Shown in pieces: positions 7,089-16,153 of a stretch of 64,000 nt of DNA. The DNA is from Fibrobacterota bacterium. GTDB lineage: Bacteria > Fibrobacterota > Chitinivibrionia > Chitinivibrionales > Chitinispirillaceae. The DNA lies in contig JAEWVR010000009.1 of the NCBI GenBank assembly GCA_023459055.1, positions 1 through 64,000 of the forward strand. Direction: 5' to 3'. Numbering within the stretch: the stretch's first letter is position 1; every line of letters starts with the position of its first letter. The notes beneath the pieces were generated by a model. That model was not told where the DNA came from, did not search any database, and worked only from the letters and a program-made list of their open reading frames with translations. Both the position numbers and the translations under genes were made by a program.

Positions 7089-9110
7089 TCAATACACAGA
7101 TATCAATTTACTTACCATAACACGGGAACCCTGATTGATCTGAAGAATCACCGGGCCGCTATGACTGTTAGAAATATTAAATTCGTTTCTTCCTGCAATG
7201 TTTTTGACTTTCTGAGAAAATAGTGTTCTTCCCTGCAAATCACTTAGCAAAATCATCCCGGACATTGCTTTTTCTTTTTGACAGAACACACGAATTATTC
7301 CTCTGGATGCCACAACGTGAAGATCAGGGCCATTATTCTTTGTAATTACACCCCTTCTGACAGGATTGCTTTCCCACCTGGAAGTTGTCGTAGTTTCCCA
7401 CTCATTGTCATCTGCAACATCGGATGTAGGATACAACTTAATAGCTACCACATTATCATTACCCTCTTCAGGTGCCTTCTGATTGAAATTATATACGGTA
7501 TCAACAGTTCCATTTTTGGACTTGAACACAATCCAGTCAACATAAATTGCACCCCGAAATGCCTTTGAGTATGCCTGAAGTGCAAAAAAGTCAATGGCAG
7601 CGGGATCTGCCGGTACTAATGCATTTGTATCGGTGGTATTGGTGGATACCGCAATGCTGTAGGTCTTCCATGCATCCATTGTCACAGCACCAAGCGTCTT
7701 CTCGCGCCAGGTCCAGTTATTGGACATGGTTACCAGACTCAACGAAACATACCCGTATTTTGTAACACCAGATGAGTCATATGCGGACGTTCCCTTTATG
7801 TATGCTTTGACCAAAATAGAATCGTAAGGAGTCATATTTCCCTTGACAACAGGAAGTTTAACCTGTCCTCTGCCGGAATCTTTGGCAGAATAAAGAATTC
7901 GAACACTGTTATCGCCTGTTGCTACAGTATAATCACTCGCTGTATCCCCCGGAAATTTTGGCAGACCTGCAGCGCTTCTGATTGCGTTTAGTAAACCAAG
8001 ATCATAAATTGCACCTTCGTTCTCTTTATTACGATCAAAAATGGTCATTGTCCCATCACCCTTGCCACCAGCATCCCATGCAATCGGAATCATTCCCCGA
8101 CTGAGAGCTGCTTTTGTTACATAGTTATAGAAATGACGGCGTGACAATATTGACAGTTTAAGATTTTCACCAGTCAGGGTCAAACGTTTTAACGCACCAA
8201 ACTCCCCTACTACAACCGGTATATTTTTATCGAGATATTTTGGCTTGACAAGATTAAACTGTGAATCAACATACGCCTCTTCTCCCCAGGTGGGATTATG
8301 GCTCACATCGGTAGCAGAGTGATACGCTTTACCCCAATAATAAAAGGGTACTCCCCATTCTGCAGGCTGACCCATCAGGCAGAATTGATAAGGATAAAAG
8401 TGCGCCTCAATCATAATCCTGTCTGCGATCTTATCGCCTGGTAATGTTGTGATCCAGTCAGCAGTGTGCTCAAAAGAGGTACTTGGCCCCTGAAGGATCA
8501 ACGTTCTTGAGCTGTTGTTGCCTCCGGTTGCACGGACGGTATCAATAAAGATCTGATGAATTGTCATTAAAATTCCAAGGTTTGCCTGCTGATCAACTCC
8601 CGGTTCGTTTGCGCTTGCAAAAAGCAGGTGACGGTCATAGTCTTTAAACGTCGTGGCAATCTGTTTCCAGTAAGCTCCCTGCTTTGCTTTCATGGTTGCG
8701 AGCATTGCGGGGCGTGTCGCTGCCGAATCGATCTTTCCCTCAAGCCATCCATTATCCCAGTGAATATTAAGAATCACAAAAAGGCTGTCCTGAATCGCAT
8801 AATCGACCACATTCTTTACCTGAGCCATCCACGCTGCATCAATCTCATGTGTGGTCTGATCAGCATGCATGTTCCAGGCAGCAGGAATGCGTACAGTCTT
8901 GAAACCAGCTGTTTTAACGGAATCAAAAAGCGTTTTGGTTGGGATTGGCTGCACATTGATCAGCTCCATTGTGTTGCCAAGGTTCCAACCTGCACCCATC
9001 TCTGCAGCAATAGACTTCGCAGTCGGCAGATCCTGAGCAATTGTAAAACCTGGTGATACTAAGGCAAGTGTGATTGTCAGCAGTGAAAAAAATAATTTTA
9101 GAGGATTCAT
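7089..9110 (-). CDS. Secreted GH5 endoglucanase with beta-sandwich and sorting-type tail
   Basis: A 673-residue cellulase-type enzyme cutting beta-1,4-glucan or a related glycan outside the cell. Signal peptide about 1-25. The GH5 barrel spans about 30-375, with GWNLGNTMELI near the start, acid/base Glu169 in ANEP and nucleophile Glu303 in GEFGAL. Residues about 395-545 form a carbohydrate-binding-like beta-sandwich (LVKAYIKGT, AIYVDWIVFKS). The last 80 residues contain LLSDLQGRTLFSQKV and end KLISVY. This is a sorting-type module like those on the GH10 and CE6 proteins here, suggesting a shared export or anchoring route. Single gene; an inverted repeat lies 40 bp upstream of its start codon (9150-9170). 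Confidence 0.88.
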   Translation of the reverse strand: MNPLKLFFSLLTITLALVSPGFTIAQDLPTAKSIAAEMGAGWNLGNTMELINVQPIPTKTLFDSVKTAGFKTVRIPAAWNMHADQTTHEIDAAWMAQVKNVVDYAIQDSLFVILNIHWDNGWLEGKIDSAATRPAMLATMKAKQGAYWKQIATTFKDYDRHLLFASANEPGVDQQANLGILMTIHQIFIDTVRATGGNNSSRTLILQGPSTSFEHTADWITTLPGDKIADRIMIEAHFYPYQFCLMGQPAEWGVPFYYWGKAYHSATDVSHNPTWGEEAYVDSQFNLVKPKYLDKNIPVVVGEFGALKRLTLTGENLKLSILSRRHFYNYVTKAALSRGMIPIAWDAGGKGDGTMTIFDRNKENEGAIYDLGLLNAIRSAAGLPKFPGDTASDYTVATGDNSVRILYSAKDSGRGQVKLPVVKGNMTPYDSILVKAYIKGTSAYDSSGVTKYGYVSLSLVTMSNNWTWREKTLGAVTMDAWKTYSIAVSTNTTDTNALVPADPAAIDFFALQAYSKAFRGAIYVDWIVFKSKNGTVDTVYNFNQKAPEEGNDNVVAIKLYPTSDVADDNEWETTTTSRWESNPVRRGVITKNNGPDLHVVASRGIIRVFCQKEKAMSGMILLSDLQGRTLFSQKVKNIAGRNEFNISNSHSGPVILQINQGSRVMVSKLISVY

Positions 9111-9149
9111 AGCAATTCTCCAGTTCTTTAGCAGTCAAAATATCCAAAC

Positions 9150-9170
9150 ATTATTGGTACATCCAATAAT
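9150..9170. promoter_or_regulatory. Perfect inverted repeat upstream of GH5 gene
   Basis: ATTATTGG, spacer TACAT, CCAATAAT. It is centred about 50 bp upstream of the GH5 start codon in the region shared with the divergent TIGR02147 gene. Geometry (8-bp arms, 5-nt spacer) fits a dimeric repressor or activator site. Confidence 0.45.
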
Positions 9171-9262
9171 AGGTCACTTATGTTCAAATCACATATTTAT
9201 GCGAATAATATAACTATCCATGGAAGTCCTTCATGCTGATTTAATAGTAAGGATTAAAAAAA

Positions 9263-9302
9263 TGTTCCATAAATTGGAACAGGATCATCTATCAGATATA
9301 AT
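9263..9302 (+). promoter_or_regulatory. Promoter with overlapping operator for TIGR02147 gene
   Basis: A perfect 19-bp inverted repeat, TGTTCCATAAATTGGAACA (9263-9281), contains TTGGAA (9274-9279). This is spaced exactly 17 bp from TATAAT at 9297-9302, giving a good sigma-70 promoter whose -35 box lies inside the operator. Binding there would block transcription of the downstream pair. The regulator could be the TIGR02147 protein itself; that is a guess. Confidence 0.5.
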
Positions 9303-9396
9303 GTAATACACACATTAGAAGTCGTTTTTGGGTATATTCAAGAGGTATTGTGATAAATCAGGATTATTACTTTTATTAAGTGCAAGTATAGAACCT

Positions 9397-10260
9397 ATGG
9401 CAAAACCAAAATCATCAATAAGAGTTTTCGATTATACAGATTACCGTATGTATCTCGGTGATTATTACAAGGATCAAAAAGCTCTGAACCCGTATTTTTC
9501 GTACCGCTATTTTGCGGGAAAGGCTCGTATCAGCTCAATAGGTCTGTATAAGGATGTTGTTGATAGAAAACAATCACTTTCGAGGCGTGCTATTACAAAG
9601 TTTTCTGATGCAATGAATCACACAAAACGGGAAGCTGAATATTTCGAAGCGCTGGTATTTTTTTCTGATGCTGCAACTATTGAGGAACGTAAGAATTACT
9701 TTGAACGGATGATGGCTTGCCGTGAATCGAAAGCACGTCTTATAAACAAATCAAGCTATGAATACTATACACAATGGTATTATAGTGCCATTCGGGCACT
9801 GTTGTCGTTTTTCCCGTTTGATGGGACTGATTTTGCATCGCTTGCAAACAGACTTTCCCCCCCTGTTAAGATTGAACAGGCAAAAAAAGCAATAGAAGTA
9901 CTTCTGAAACTCGGTATGATACAGCAAAACCGGAACGGATTCTACGAACCATGTGACCAGATCATAACAACCGGACTTATAAGAAACAACAAACAGTCTC
10001 ATGTATTAAGTATTATTGATTTTCAAAAAAGATTCCTTACTCTCGCTTCAGAAGCGTATGGTCGTTACACTGATCGTCATATGGATATGTCATCCATAAC
10101 CCTGAGTGTATCACAGGCAACACGAAGATTGATAAAAGAGGAAGCAGCGGCATTCAGGAAAAAGGTACTCAGCCTGGCGGAAAATGATACACATCCGGAG
10201 TGTGTCTATCAACTTAATTGTCAACTATTCCCGCTGACAGATCCCGGAAAGGATGAATAG
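9397..10260 (+). CDS. TIGR02147/DUF4423 family protein, probable regulator
   Basis: A 287-residue protein of a family expanded in Fibrobacter relatives. The start carries the family signature (VFDYTDYRMYLGDYY, then YFSYRYFAGKARISSIGLY), a helical HTH-like region at about 35-75. A second winged-helix-like region (ALEVLLKLGMIQQNRNGFYEP-type) lies at about 165-195. I chose the ATG at 9397 over upstream non-ATG codons because the family motif begins there. It overlaps the ribosome site of the following lipoprotein gene, so the two are translationally coupled. A promoter with an overlapping operator lies upstream. The molecular function of the family is not established; a DNA-binding role is inferred. 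Confidence 0.8.
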   Translation: MAKPKSSIRVFDYTDYRMYLGDYYKDQKALNPYFSYRYFAGKARISSIGLYKDVVDRKQSLSRRAITKFSDAMNHTKREAEYFEALVFFSDAATIEERKNYFERMMACRESKARLINKSSYEYYTQWYYSAIRALLSFFPFDGTDFASLANRLSPPVKIEQAKKAIEVLLKLGMIQQNRNGFYEPCDQIITTGLIRNNKQSHVLSIIDFQKRFLTLASEAYGRYTDRHMDMSSITLSVSQATRRLIKEEAAAFRKKVLSLAENDTHPECVYQLNCQLFPLTDPGKDE

Positions 10261-10264
10261 AATA

Positions 10265-11962
10265 ATGCCCTCAATTGTCAAAAGAATAACTACGATCATA
10301 CTTATCGGCCTTTTTTTCACATCCCTGAGATGTACATCACAGCAAACAACCGGAACCGGTGGAACAGGCTCAGAAACAGTAATCGGTAAAATAATCAAAC
10401 AGGATGGCACTCCGGCTGATCTGACCGTCGTAACCTTGTACCCATCAGACTTTGACCCTGCAAAAGTGACATCATCATCCGTAAGTTATTCCGATACCAC
10501 CGGCCCTGATGGCTGCTACAGAATGACAGTTTCTTCAGCGGTAAGTAACCATTATACGTTATATGCTGTCAACCTCAAACTGCGAACAAGAACAATTGTA
10601 CCGGATATACAAATCTCACAGAATGGTGATTCTACACCGGTTGTGCCGGCAACACTTTACAATACTGGAAGCATCAAGGTTTTTCTCCCCGATATTTCTA
10701 TTGACACCAGGGGATACGTTTACATACCGGGCACATCCTACCATTCATACATAAGTAACGGGTACGCGCTGATCGATTCTGTACCGGAAGGAACGATTGC
10801 ACATATCTTTTATAACGATACAACCACTTCCAATCTGCCGCAGGACATTGCTCATAATGTCAATATACAATCGAATATTACATCAATCGTTACCGCTTCA
10901 GGAATTGTTTATTCTAAGAAAATATCCCTGAATACCGGATCTGACGGTGCAGATGTTCCGGAGGATGTTGTTGCATTTCCTTTACTCGTAAGACTATCAG
11001 ACAGGAATTTCGATTTTACCCTCACAAAACATGACGGATCTGATCTTCGTTTTTCAAAATCAGATAACTCCATTCTTCCGTTTGAGATCGAACGGTGGGA
11101 TGCAACTGCACAGAAGGCAGAACTATGGGTAAAGGTTGATACAATTCATGGTAATGACAGCAGCCAGTTTATAGTGATGTACTGGGGGGAAACTACCACA
11201 TACCTGGCCAACAATAACACACCGGTATTTGATACTGCTGAAGGATTCAGAGGTGTGTGGCATCTTGGTGAAGAGGCTGCAGGTATTGGCACAATGCAAC
11301 TGTACAAAGACGCAACCGGACAAAGTAATGGTGATGATTATATCAGTGCAACCGATCAATCGGGTATCATCGGCTATGGGCATACCTTTGATGGCATTGA
11401 TGATTTTATTCCTCTTAACCACGGAGTGACAAATCTTTTACAAGGTGATGTAACTCTTGCGCTATGGGTCAATATACAGGATAGCGGAGGTACCATTTTG
11501 TCAAAGACTGACTCGACAAATAATTGGAATGACGGATGTTCAAGTTTATATTTCGGTGATGGCACCAATGCACAGCACAATACCAGTCTCAACGGAACGC
11601 GTCCGTCATTTGTCGCTTATGCAAATGACTATGCCATTGCCGGACAATCAATTGTACAGGGCACCTGGAGCCACCTTGTATATACCTGGAAATGGCATGG
11701 TGACAGTACAGGCACTGCACGCTATTTTATCAATGGTAAGGAAGTACCTCTGAGCAGAGACTCACTGATGCTGCGTGTCGGTGAAAACAGCAGGGCAACG
11801 ATCAGAATTGGGCAACCTAATAATAATGAATCATACCATTATTTTAAAGGCAGCATGGACGAACTGCGAATATCATCAGTAGTCCGGAGTGCCGCGTGGA
11901 TTAAGCTTTGTTATATTAATCAGAGAGACGATTCATTATTTGTACTGCACAACCAGAAATGA
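10265..11962 (+). CDS. DUF2341/LamG-domain lipoprotein paired with TIGR02147 gene
   Basis: A 565-residue exported protein. The N-terminal signal ends in SLRC|TSQ, an atypical lipobox with Arg at -1, so lipidation is probable but not certain. A carboxypeptidase-regulatory-like domain with PDGCYRMTV lies at about 45-105. DUF2341 spans about 215-315 (FPLLVRLS, DLRFSKSDN, WVKVD). A LamG/concanavalin-type sandwich spans about 330-560 (GVWHLGE, FDGIDDFIPL, DELRISSVVRSAAWI). Such domains bind sugars or surface proteins. I took the ATG at 10265 because the GGAAAGG at 10246-10252 touches the alternative ATG at 10253. It overlaps or abuts the regulator, which suggests a regulator plus cell-surface partner pair. 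Confidence 0.8.
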   Translation: MPSIVKRITTIILIGLFFTSLRCTSQQTTGTGGTGSETVIGKIIKQDGTPADLTVVTLYPSDFDPAKVTSSSVSYSDTTGPDGCYRMTVSSAVSNHYTLYAVNLKLRTRTIVPDIQISQNGDSTPVVPATLYNTGSIKVFLPDISIDTRGYVYIPGTSYHSYISNGYALIDSVPEGTIAHIFYNDTTTSNLPQDIAHNVNIQSNITSIVTASGIVYSKKISLNTGSDGADVPEDVVAFPLLVRLSDRNFDFTLTKHDGSDLRFSKSDNSILPFEIERWDATAQKAELWVKVDTIHGNDSSQFIVMYWGETTTYLANNNTPVFDTAEGFRGVWHLGEEAAGIGTMQLYKDATGQSNGDDYISATDQSGIIGYGHTFDGIDDFIPLNHGVTNLLQGDVTLALWVNIQDSGGTILSKTDSTNNWNDGCSSLYFGDGTNAQHNTSLNGTRPSFVAYANDYAIAGQSIVQGTWSHLVYTWKWHGDSTGTARYFINGKEVPLSRDSLMLRVGENSRATIRIGQPNNNESYHYFKGSMDELRISSVVRSAAWIKLCYINQRDDSLFVLHNQK

Positions 11963-12016
11963 TTTGCGTTACATACAGCACATGCTGTAGCGGCATACAC
12001 CGAAAACACGTAATGG

Positions 12017-13951
12017 TTACTCTTTACAGAATACCAGAATCGAATTCGCCGGAATTACAATGCGTGCCGACGAAGAAAGCCCCTGCCGCGAAGGACCATC
12101 CACCTGAATCCGTCCGCCATTTCCGTGGACATTATGGTTTACCCAATTGTCAAAGACATCACTGTTGAAAATTTCATTCCATTCACCCTGCTGCGGGAAA
12201 CCGATTTCATAGTGATACAATACCGCATCGTTAAAACTGATAACAACAACAATTTCCGGTTCACCAGCCAGACTGCGTCTGAATGCGAGAATTCTGTCGA
12301 TGTTATGAATATAATAGGTATCCACCGAACCATTCCGAAGTGCACGATAATTCTTCCGTAAAGAAATAAGCTCTTTCATAAATTGATAAAAATCAGTGAC
12401 TGTCTTGACTCCATGATCGAGACCATCCCACCACAGAAGGAACTGTTCCTGCCGTGAATCATGCCACCGCTTGGTTTCAAGCATCTCCTGCCCCATGAAC
12501 AGCGTTGGTATTCCTGGTGCTGTCATGAGAATTCCATGAGCAGTCCGGGCGCGTCCGCAAGCATAAATCGACCATGCGTTATAACCATCTGCCAGCTTTG
12601 GAATCCGATCTCCCCTGTCTACCCCATCGCCAGCATAAACAATATCATGATTGCAAATGCAGGTGAAGATCTGGTCTGCTGAGAAATCATGGTGATGAAT
12701 TGCATCTGCGATGGCATCCATTGAAACTGTCGCAGCCATACCATACGACGCCTGTTTTACAGCTGCACGTACTGATATCCTGATCCGATCGTGCTGAGTA
12801 GAATTAAATCCGGCTCCTCCATCCTGTACCGGTTTCACCACCCACGGATTGACACCCCAGTATTCCGCATTAAGTATAGCCTTCGGGTATTGTGCCAGTA
12901 TGGTAGTGGTCATCTCCTGACAGAAGTTCCATCCGTTTGGAGCGCCCTCATAGTCAATCACGCTAACCTGATCGAAACGAAGCCCGTCAACATGTAGCTC
13001 ATCAAAATAGAAAAGAGCGTTCCTGATAAGAAAGTCCCTCACCATAGGTTTTGAAAAATCAAATACCGGACCGCAATGATCATTATTGCAGAAGTAAAGG
13101 CTTGCATTCCTGCCGGGATCAGGTTTATCCAGATTGAAGATACACTGGTTGTCAATGGGATTTCCGGCATGGTTATAGACGACATCGCATATGACCGCGA
13201 TGCCCCAGGCATGTAAAAGATCAAAAAGCAGCTTCGTCTGATTGTAACTTCCCCGGACCTCCTCAATTGTTACCTGCGGAAGACCCTTCGTCCGGAACAG
13301 ATTGTTCGCTTTGTTAATATAGGTACGCAACAGTTTGACATCATCGATTTCATAATCCATTTCCGCGGAAAACTGGTCAACCCCGTTGTACCCCATACTG
13401 GTGGAAGTATTGAATTCAGCAATCGGAAGCAATTGAATCGCGTTGATTCCAAGATTTGACAAATGCTCAATACGGTCAATGATATCGAGAAATACTGCAG
13501 TTCTGTTAAGCCGATCGGGGCCCCAGAAACATCCGACATGCAACTGGTAACAAATGATATCGGAGCGCTCTGGCGCAGCAAAACCGGCTGCACGCCAATG
13601 GTAGGCATTAGAATCCACGATAACACAGTAGCTATTTGGCCAGGCTGGTTTATCAAAGGTCAGTTCCCGTGCGAATGGATCACGCATCATTTGTGCTATG
13701 CCACGTTCAGGATCTTCAACGTAAAACATATACGTATCCCCCGCTGCTGCCTCCTCTACGTGACTGCTCCAGATACCATGATCGTCTTTTTCCATTGCTG
13801 ATGTTATGTCATGTGTCCATGAATTGAATGAGCCGACAACATATACATTCGTACAATTTGGTGCCCATACCTTGAACGTCACTCCCCCTTCAACGGAAAC
13901 AATTGCACCAAAGGGTATTTCGGTTGCGGTTATCACCATACTATCCGGCAT
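12017..13951 (-). CDS. GH13 alpha-glucan enzyme with CBM48-like domain (branching-enzyme-like)
   Basis: A 644-residue enzyme without signal peptide, so cytosolic. A CBM48/early-set domain at about 10-105 (FKVWAPNCTNVYVVGSFNSW) precedes the GH13 barrel. All catalytic positions are visible: nucleophile Asp327 in GLRFDQV, acid/base Glu363 in NAEYW, and Asp436 in CNHD. The C-terminal beta domain ends near 640. The layout matches glycogen branching enzymes and related isoamylase-like or trehalohydrolase enzymes; which bond it makes or cuts is not settled. AGGAGG precedes the start. It is divergent from the GH15 glucoamylase, so the pair may serve storage-glucan turnover. Confidence 0.85.
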   Translation of the reverse strand: MPDSMVITATEIPFGAIVSVEGGVTFKVWAPNCTNVYVVGSFNSWTHDITSAMEKDDHGIWSSHVEEAAAGDTYMFYVEDPERGIAQMMRDPFARELTFDKPAWPNSYCVIVDSNAYHWRAAGFAAPERSDIICYQLHVGCFWGPDRLNRTAVFLDIIDRIEHLSNLGINAIQLLPIAEFNTSTSMGYNGVDQFSAEMDYEIDDVKLLRTYINKANNLFRTKGLPQVTIEEVRGSYNQTKLLFDLLHAWGIAVICDVVYNHAGNPIDNQCIFNLDKPDPGRNASLYFCNNDHCGPVFDFSKPMVRDFLIRNALFYFDELHVDGLRFDQVSVIDYEGAPNGWNFCQEMTTTILAQYPKAILNAEYWGVNPWVVKPVQDGGAGFNSTQHDRIRISVRAAVKQASYGMAATVSMDAIADAIHHHDFSADQIFTCICNHDIVYAGDGVDRGDRIPKLADGYNAWSIYACGRARTAHGILMTAPGIPTLFMGQEMLETKRWHDSRQEQFLLWWDGLDHGVKTVTDFYQFMKELISLRKNYRALRNGSVDTYYIHNIDRILAFRRSLAGEPEIVVVISFNDAVLYHYEIGFPQQGEWNEIFNSDVFDNWVNHNVHGNGGRIQVDGPSRQGLSSSARIVIPANSILVFCKE

Positions 13952-14423
13952 GATGAACCTCCTTTACAAAGAATGATGATAAGGGTCAGCAATCAGAGCT
14001 TTCTGAAAGCATGACAACACATTTTATTCATTAATTGTATGTGGATTATATCTCACCGATGAATTGATAGTTGACAGGATTCACCACATATAAAGTTTTA
14101 TCATGGAAGTATACAATAGTTGCATGATATGTTCAACCATCTATTCGTGGTGAAGCACAAACCCTGCTCTGTTACGCTATCAATCACTGGCCGGAGAGGT
14201 TTTTCCTGACGGTTACCATGTGGTCAACATCTAGTGACTACGCATTTTGTAAAAAAATGTCTGGATTGTTTCCGTCGTACATTGTATACTAGTTACCTAC
14301 GATTCATCTTGCGATGTTATCGTTTGTTGTCTACAACCACATCATCATTTGCCACGCAGGCGGATACCCGGCATTAACCCCAAACCATGCCGCCCCTTTC
14401 GCCTGTAGAAAAAGGAGTTCCTT
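13952..14423. other. Divergent intergenic region, GH13/GH15
   Basis: 472 bp with no gene seen. It must hold both promoters. An AGGAG ribosome site for the GH15 gene lies at about 14411. No clear -35/-10 pair or inverted repeat was found. Confidence 0.4.
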
Positions 14424-15872
14424 ATGTATTTGAAGAATCGGCCCCATCATTCCGTTCAGCTTGATCAGCATATTCCCGAACAGGTTTTTCCTCCCGACTT
14501 ATCAATCAAATTTATTGCCAATCTTCTCAACAACTTCTGTACTACCTCCAATCGGATTTCCGATGAAGGTGTTACTTCAATACCGGGAGCTATGATTGCG
14601 AGCCCTTCACGGGAGGAGGATCCGGAGACCGATCAGAACTATGTTTATGACTGGACCCGCGATTCAGGGCTTGTAATCATGGAGATCGAACAGTTGATAG
14701 ACGACTTTCGCTGGCTCAAAACATTGCTTGTTAATTATTATCAATTTGTCAGTGCAAGTTTTAAAACCTCGCAATTCCGTGATCAGGCGAAGTGGAAGAT
14801 CGACGGTACACCATTTGTCAACTGGGGACATCAGGGTGACGGCCCGGCGACAAGAATTCTCGCCCTGCAACGCATCGAAAAGCATATACAGGATAAAATT
14901 GATTGTAAGGAATTTGACTCAATACTTGAAGAGTATCTCAAATGGGTACTTAACAACTACCAAAACGACACGGTTAACATTTGGGAAGAGGTAAAGGGGC
15001 AACATTTCTACACCTATGCCATCAATTACACCGCACTCTCCATGCTCGTATCCCGTCGGGGTTTTGAAAATTACACCAATCAAATTAATACCGCCATGAA
15101 CGACATGATTACAAAGAGAAACCAGTTCATTCAAAATTCGTATGTCAAATCAAGCATCTCAAGCACCACAGCCTCTGGTAATGACCTGAATATTGATGTT
15201 ATGTTCGCCTTATACCTCTCCAATGGCTTCGGGCAAAACCTCTCAACAGATACGTATCTGGTTACCATAGAAAAAATCGTCCGGTACTTTAGAGAGGAGT
15301 ATACTATCAACAATGCAGACACAGCCCTGGGCTTTGGGATCAGCCTTGGCAGATATCCGGGGGATGTATACGATGGCGAGATGGGTAGTGGTATCAATGA
15401 GGGACAACCCTGGTTTATCAGTACACTGATTTATGGTACCTATCTGTACCGGCTTGTAAGAGAATACGCAGAAAACCAGCGCGATATCATTATTAATGAT
15501 ATCAATGCCGGCTTTTTCAGGTTAATCGGCCTTGATTTAAAAGGGACGATAACGTTCGGTACCGCAAAATACATTGAATCACTCACTAAGATCATGGATG
15601 CCGCCAACCGTCAGGTCTTTTCCTGCCGGAGACACTCCGATGGTGCACATCTGTCTGAACAATATAATCGCTACAGCGGATTCATGAGCTCGGTCAGAGA
15701 TCTTTCGTGGAGCTACAAAGAATATTTTGCAGCTCAAAATGAATGCTCTCTGGCATATTCTGCAATCAAATCGATACGCGGTTTCGAAGCTGAGGCCGAG
15801 AAGAAATGGACAAAAAGGGGTAAGCTCCGCCCAAGCGGCCGATTGATAGTTGCAATGCAGGATGAGATGTAA
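14424..15872 (+). CDS. GH15 glucoamylase, fungal-type, cytosolic
   Basis: A 482-residue exo-alpha-glucosidase releasing glucose from glycogen or maltodextrins. The (alpha/alpha)6 fold motifs follow the fungal glucoamylase order: GAMIASPS and YVYDWTRDSGL near 55-80, the catalytic acid in NIWEEVKGQHFYT (Glu188/189), and the catalytic base Glu412 in LSEQY, followed by RDLSWSYKE. There is no signal peptide or starch-binding domain, unlike the secreted fungal enzymes. Its divergent neighbour is a GH13 enzyme. The relationship to eukaryotic-type GH15 rather than the usual bacterial subgroup is judged from motifs only. Confidence 0.85.
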   Translation: MYLKNRPHHSVQLDQHIPEQVFPPDLSIKFIANLLNNFCTTSNRISDEGVTSIPGAMIASPSREEDPETDQNYVYDWTRDSGLVIMEIEQLIDDFRWLKTLLVNYYQFVSASFKTSQFRDQAKWKIDGTPFVNWGHQGDGPATRILALQRIEKHIQDKIDCKEFDSILEEYLKWVLNNYQNDTVNIWEEVKGQHFYTYAINYTALSMLVSRRGFENYTNQINTAMNDMITKRNQFIQNSYVKSSISSTTASGNDLNIDVMFALYLSNGFGQNLSTDTYLVTIEKIVRYFREEYTINNADTALGFGISLGRYPGDVYDGEMGSGINEGQPWFISTLIYGTYLYRLVREYAENQRDIIINDINAGFFRLIGLDLKGTITFGTAKYIESLTKIMDAANRQVFSCRRHSDGAHLSEQYNRYSGFMSSVRDLSWSYKEYFAAQNECSLAYSAIKSIRGFEAEAEKKWTKRGKLRPSGRLIVAMQDEM

Positions 15873-15919
15873 TACCAGGTCTTCATCCTGTACGAAAGAC
15901 TTATCCAACACATTAACGG

Positions 15920-15947
15920 CCAAACAGATAAATTCTTGTCTGTTTGG
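15920..15947 (+). terminator. Possible terminator after GH15 gene
   Basis: CCAAACAGA and TCTGTTTGG form a 9-bp inverted repeat about 48 bp after the GH15 stop. No strong T-run follows, so this is a weak call. Confidence 0.35.
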
Positions 15948-16010
15948 TCCGTGTTGACTTCCACCCTGCACTGCAGACTCGATTATTCCTGATTTTAAGT
16001 CCCTCCTTAT

Positions 16011-16074
16011 TTTTATCTTTATTTTTGTCTTTATTTTAATCTTTATTTTATGCTTATCCTTGTTTTTATCTTTA
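16011..16074. repeat. Degenerate 12-bp T-rich tandem repeat
   Basis: Units of the form TTTTTATCTTTA recur at 16010-16021, 16022-16033, 16034-16045 and 16063-16074, with a decayed unit between the last two. One strand is almost pure pyrimidine plus A. It lies 80-140 bp upstream of the GH10 xylanase gene, in its promoter or leader. Confidence 0.65.
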
Positions 16075-16153
16075 TATTACAGTGATATAAGTTATATAAC
16101 TATTTAAAATTTGCGCCGGCCTAAGAGCGCAATCTTAATGAAAGGATTTGTAT

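Noticed and set aside
8628..9056. Long frame antisense to the GH5 gene
   Set aside because: Lies wholly opposite a well-supported catalytic domain with intact motifs; no start signal.
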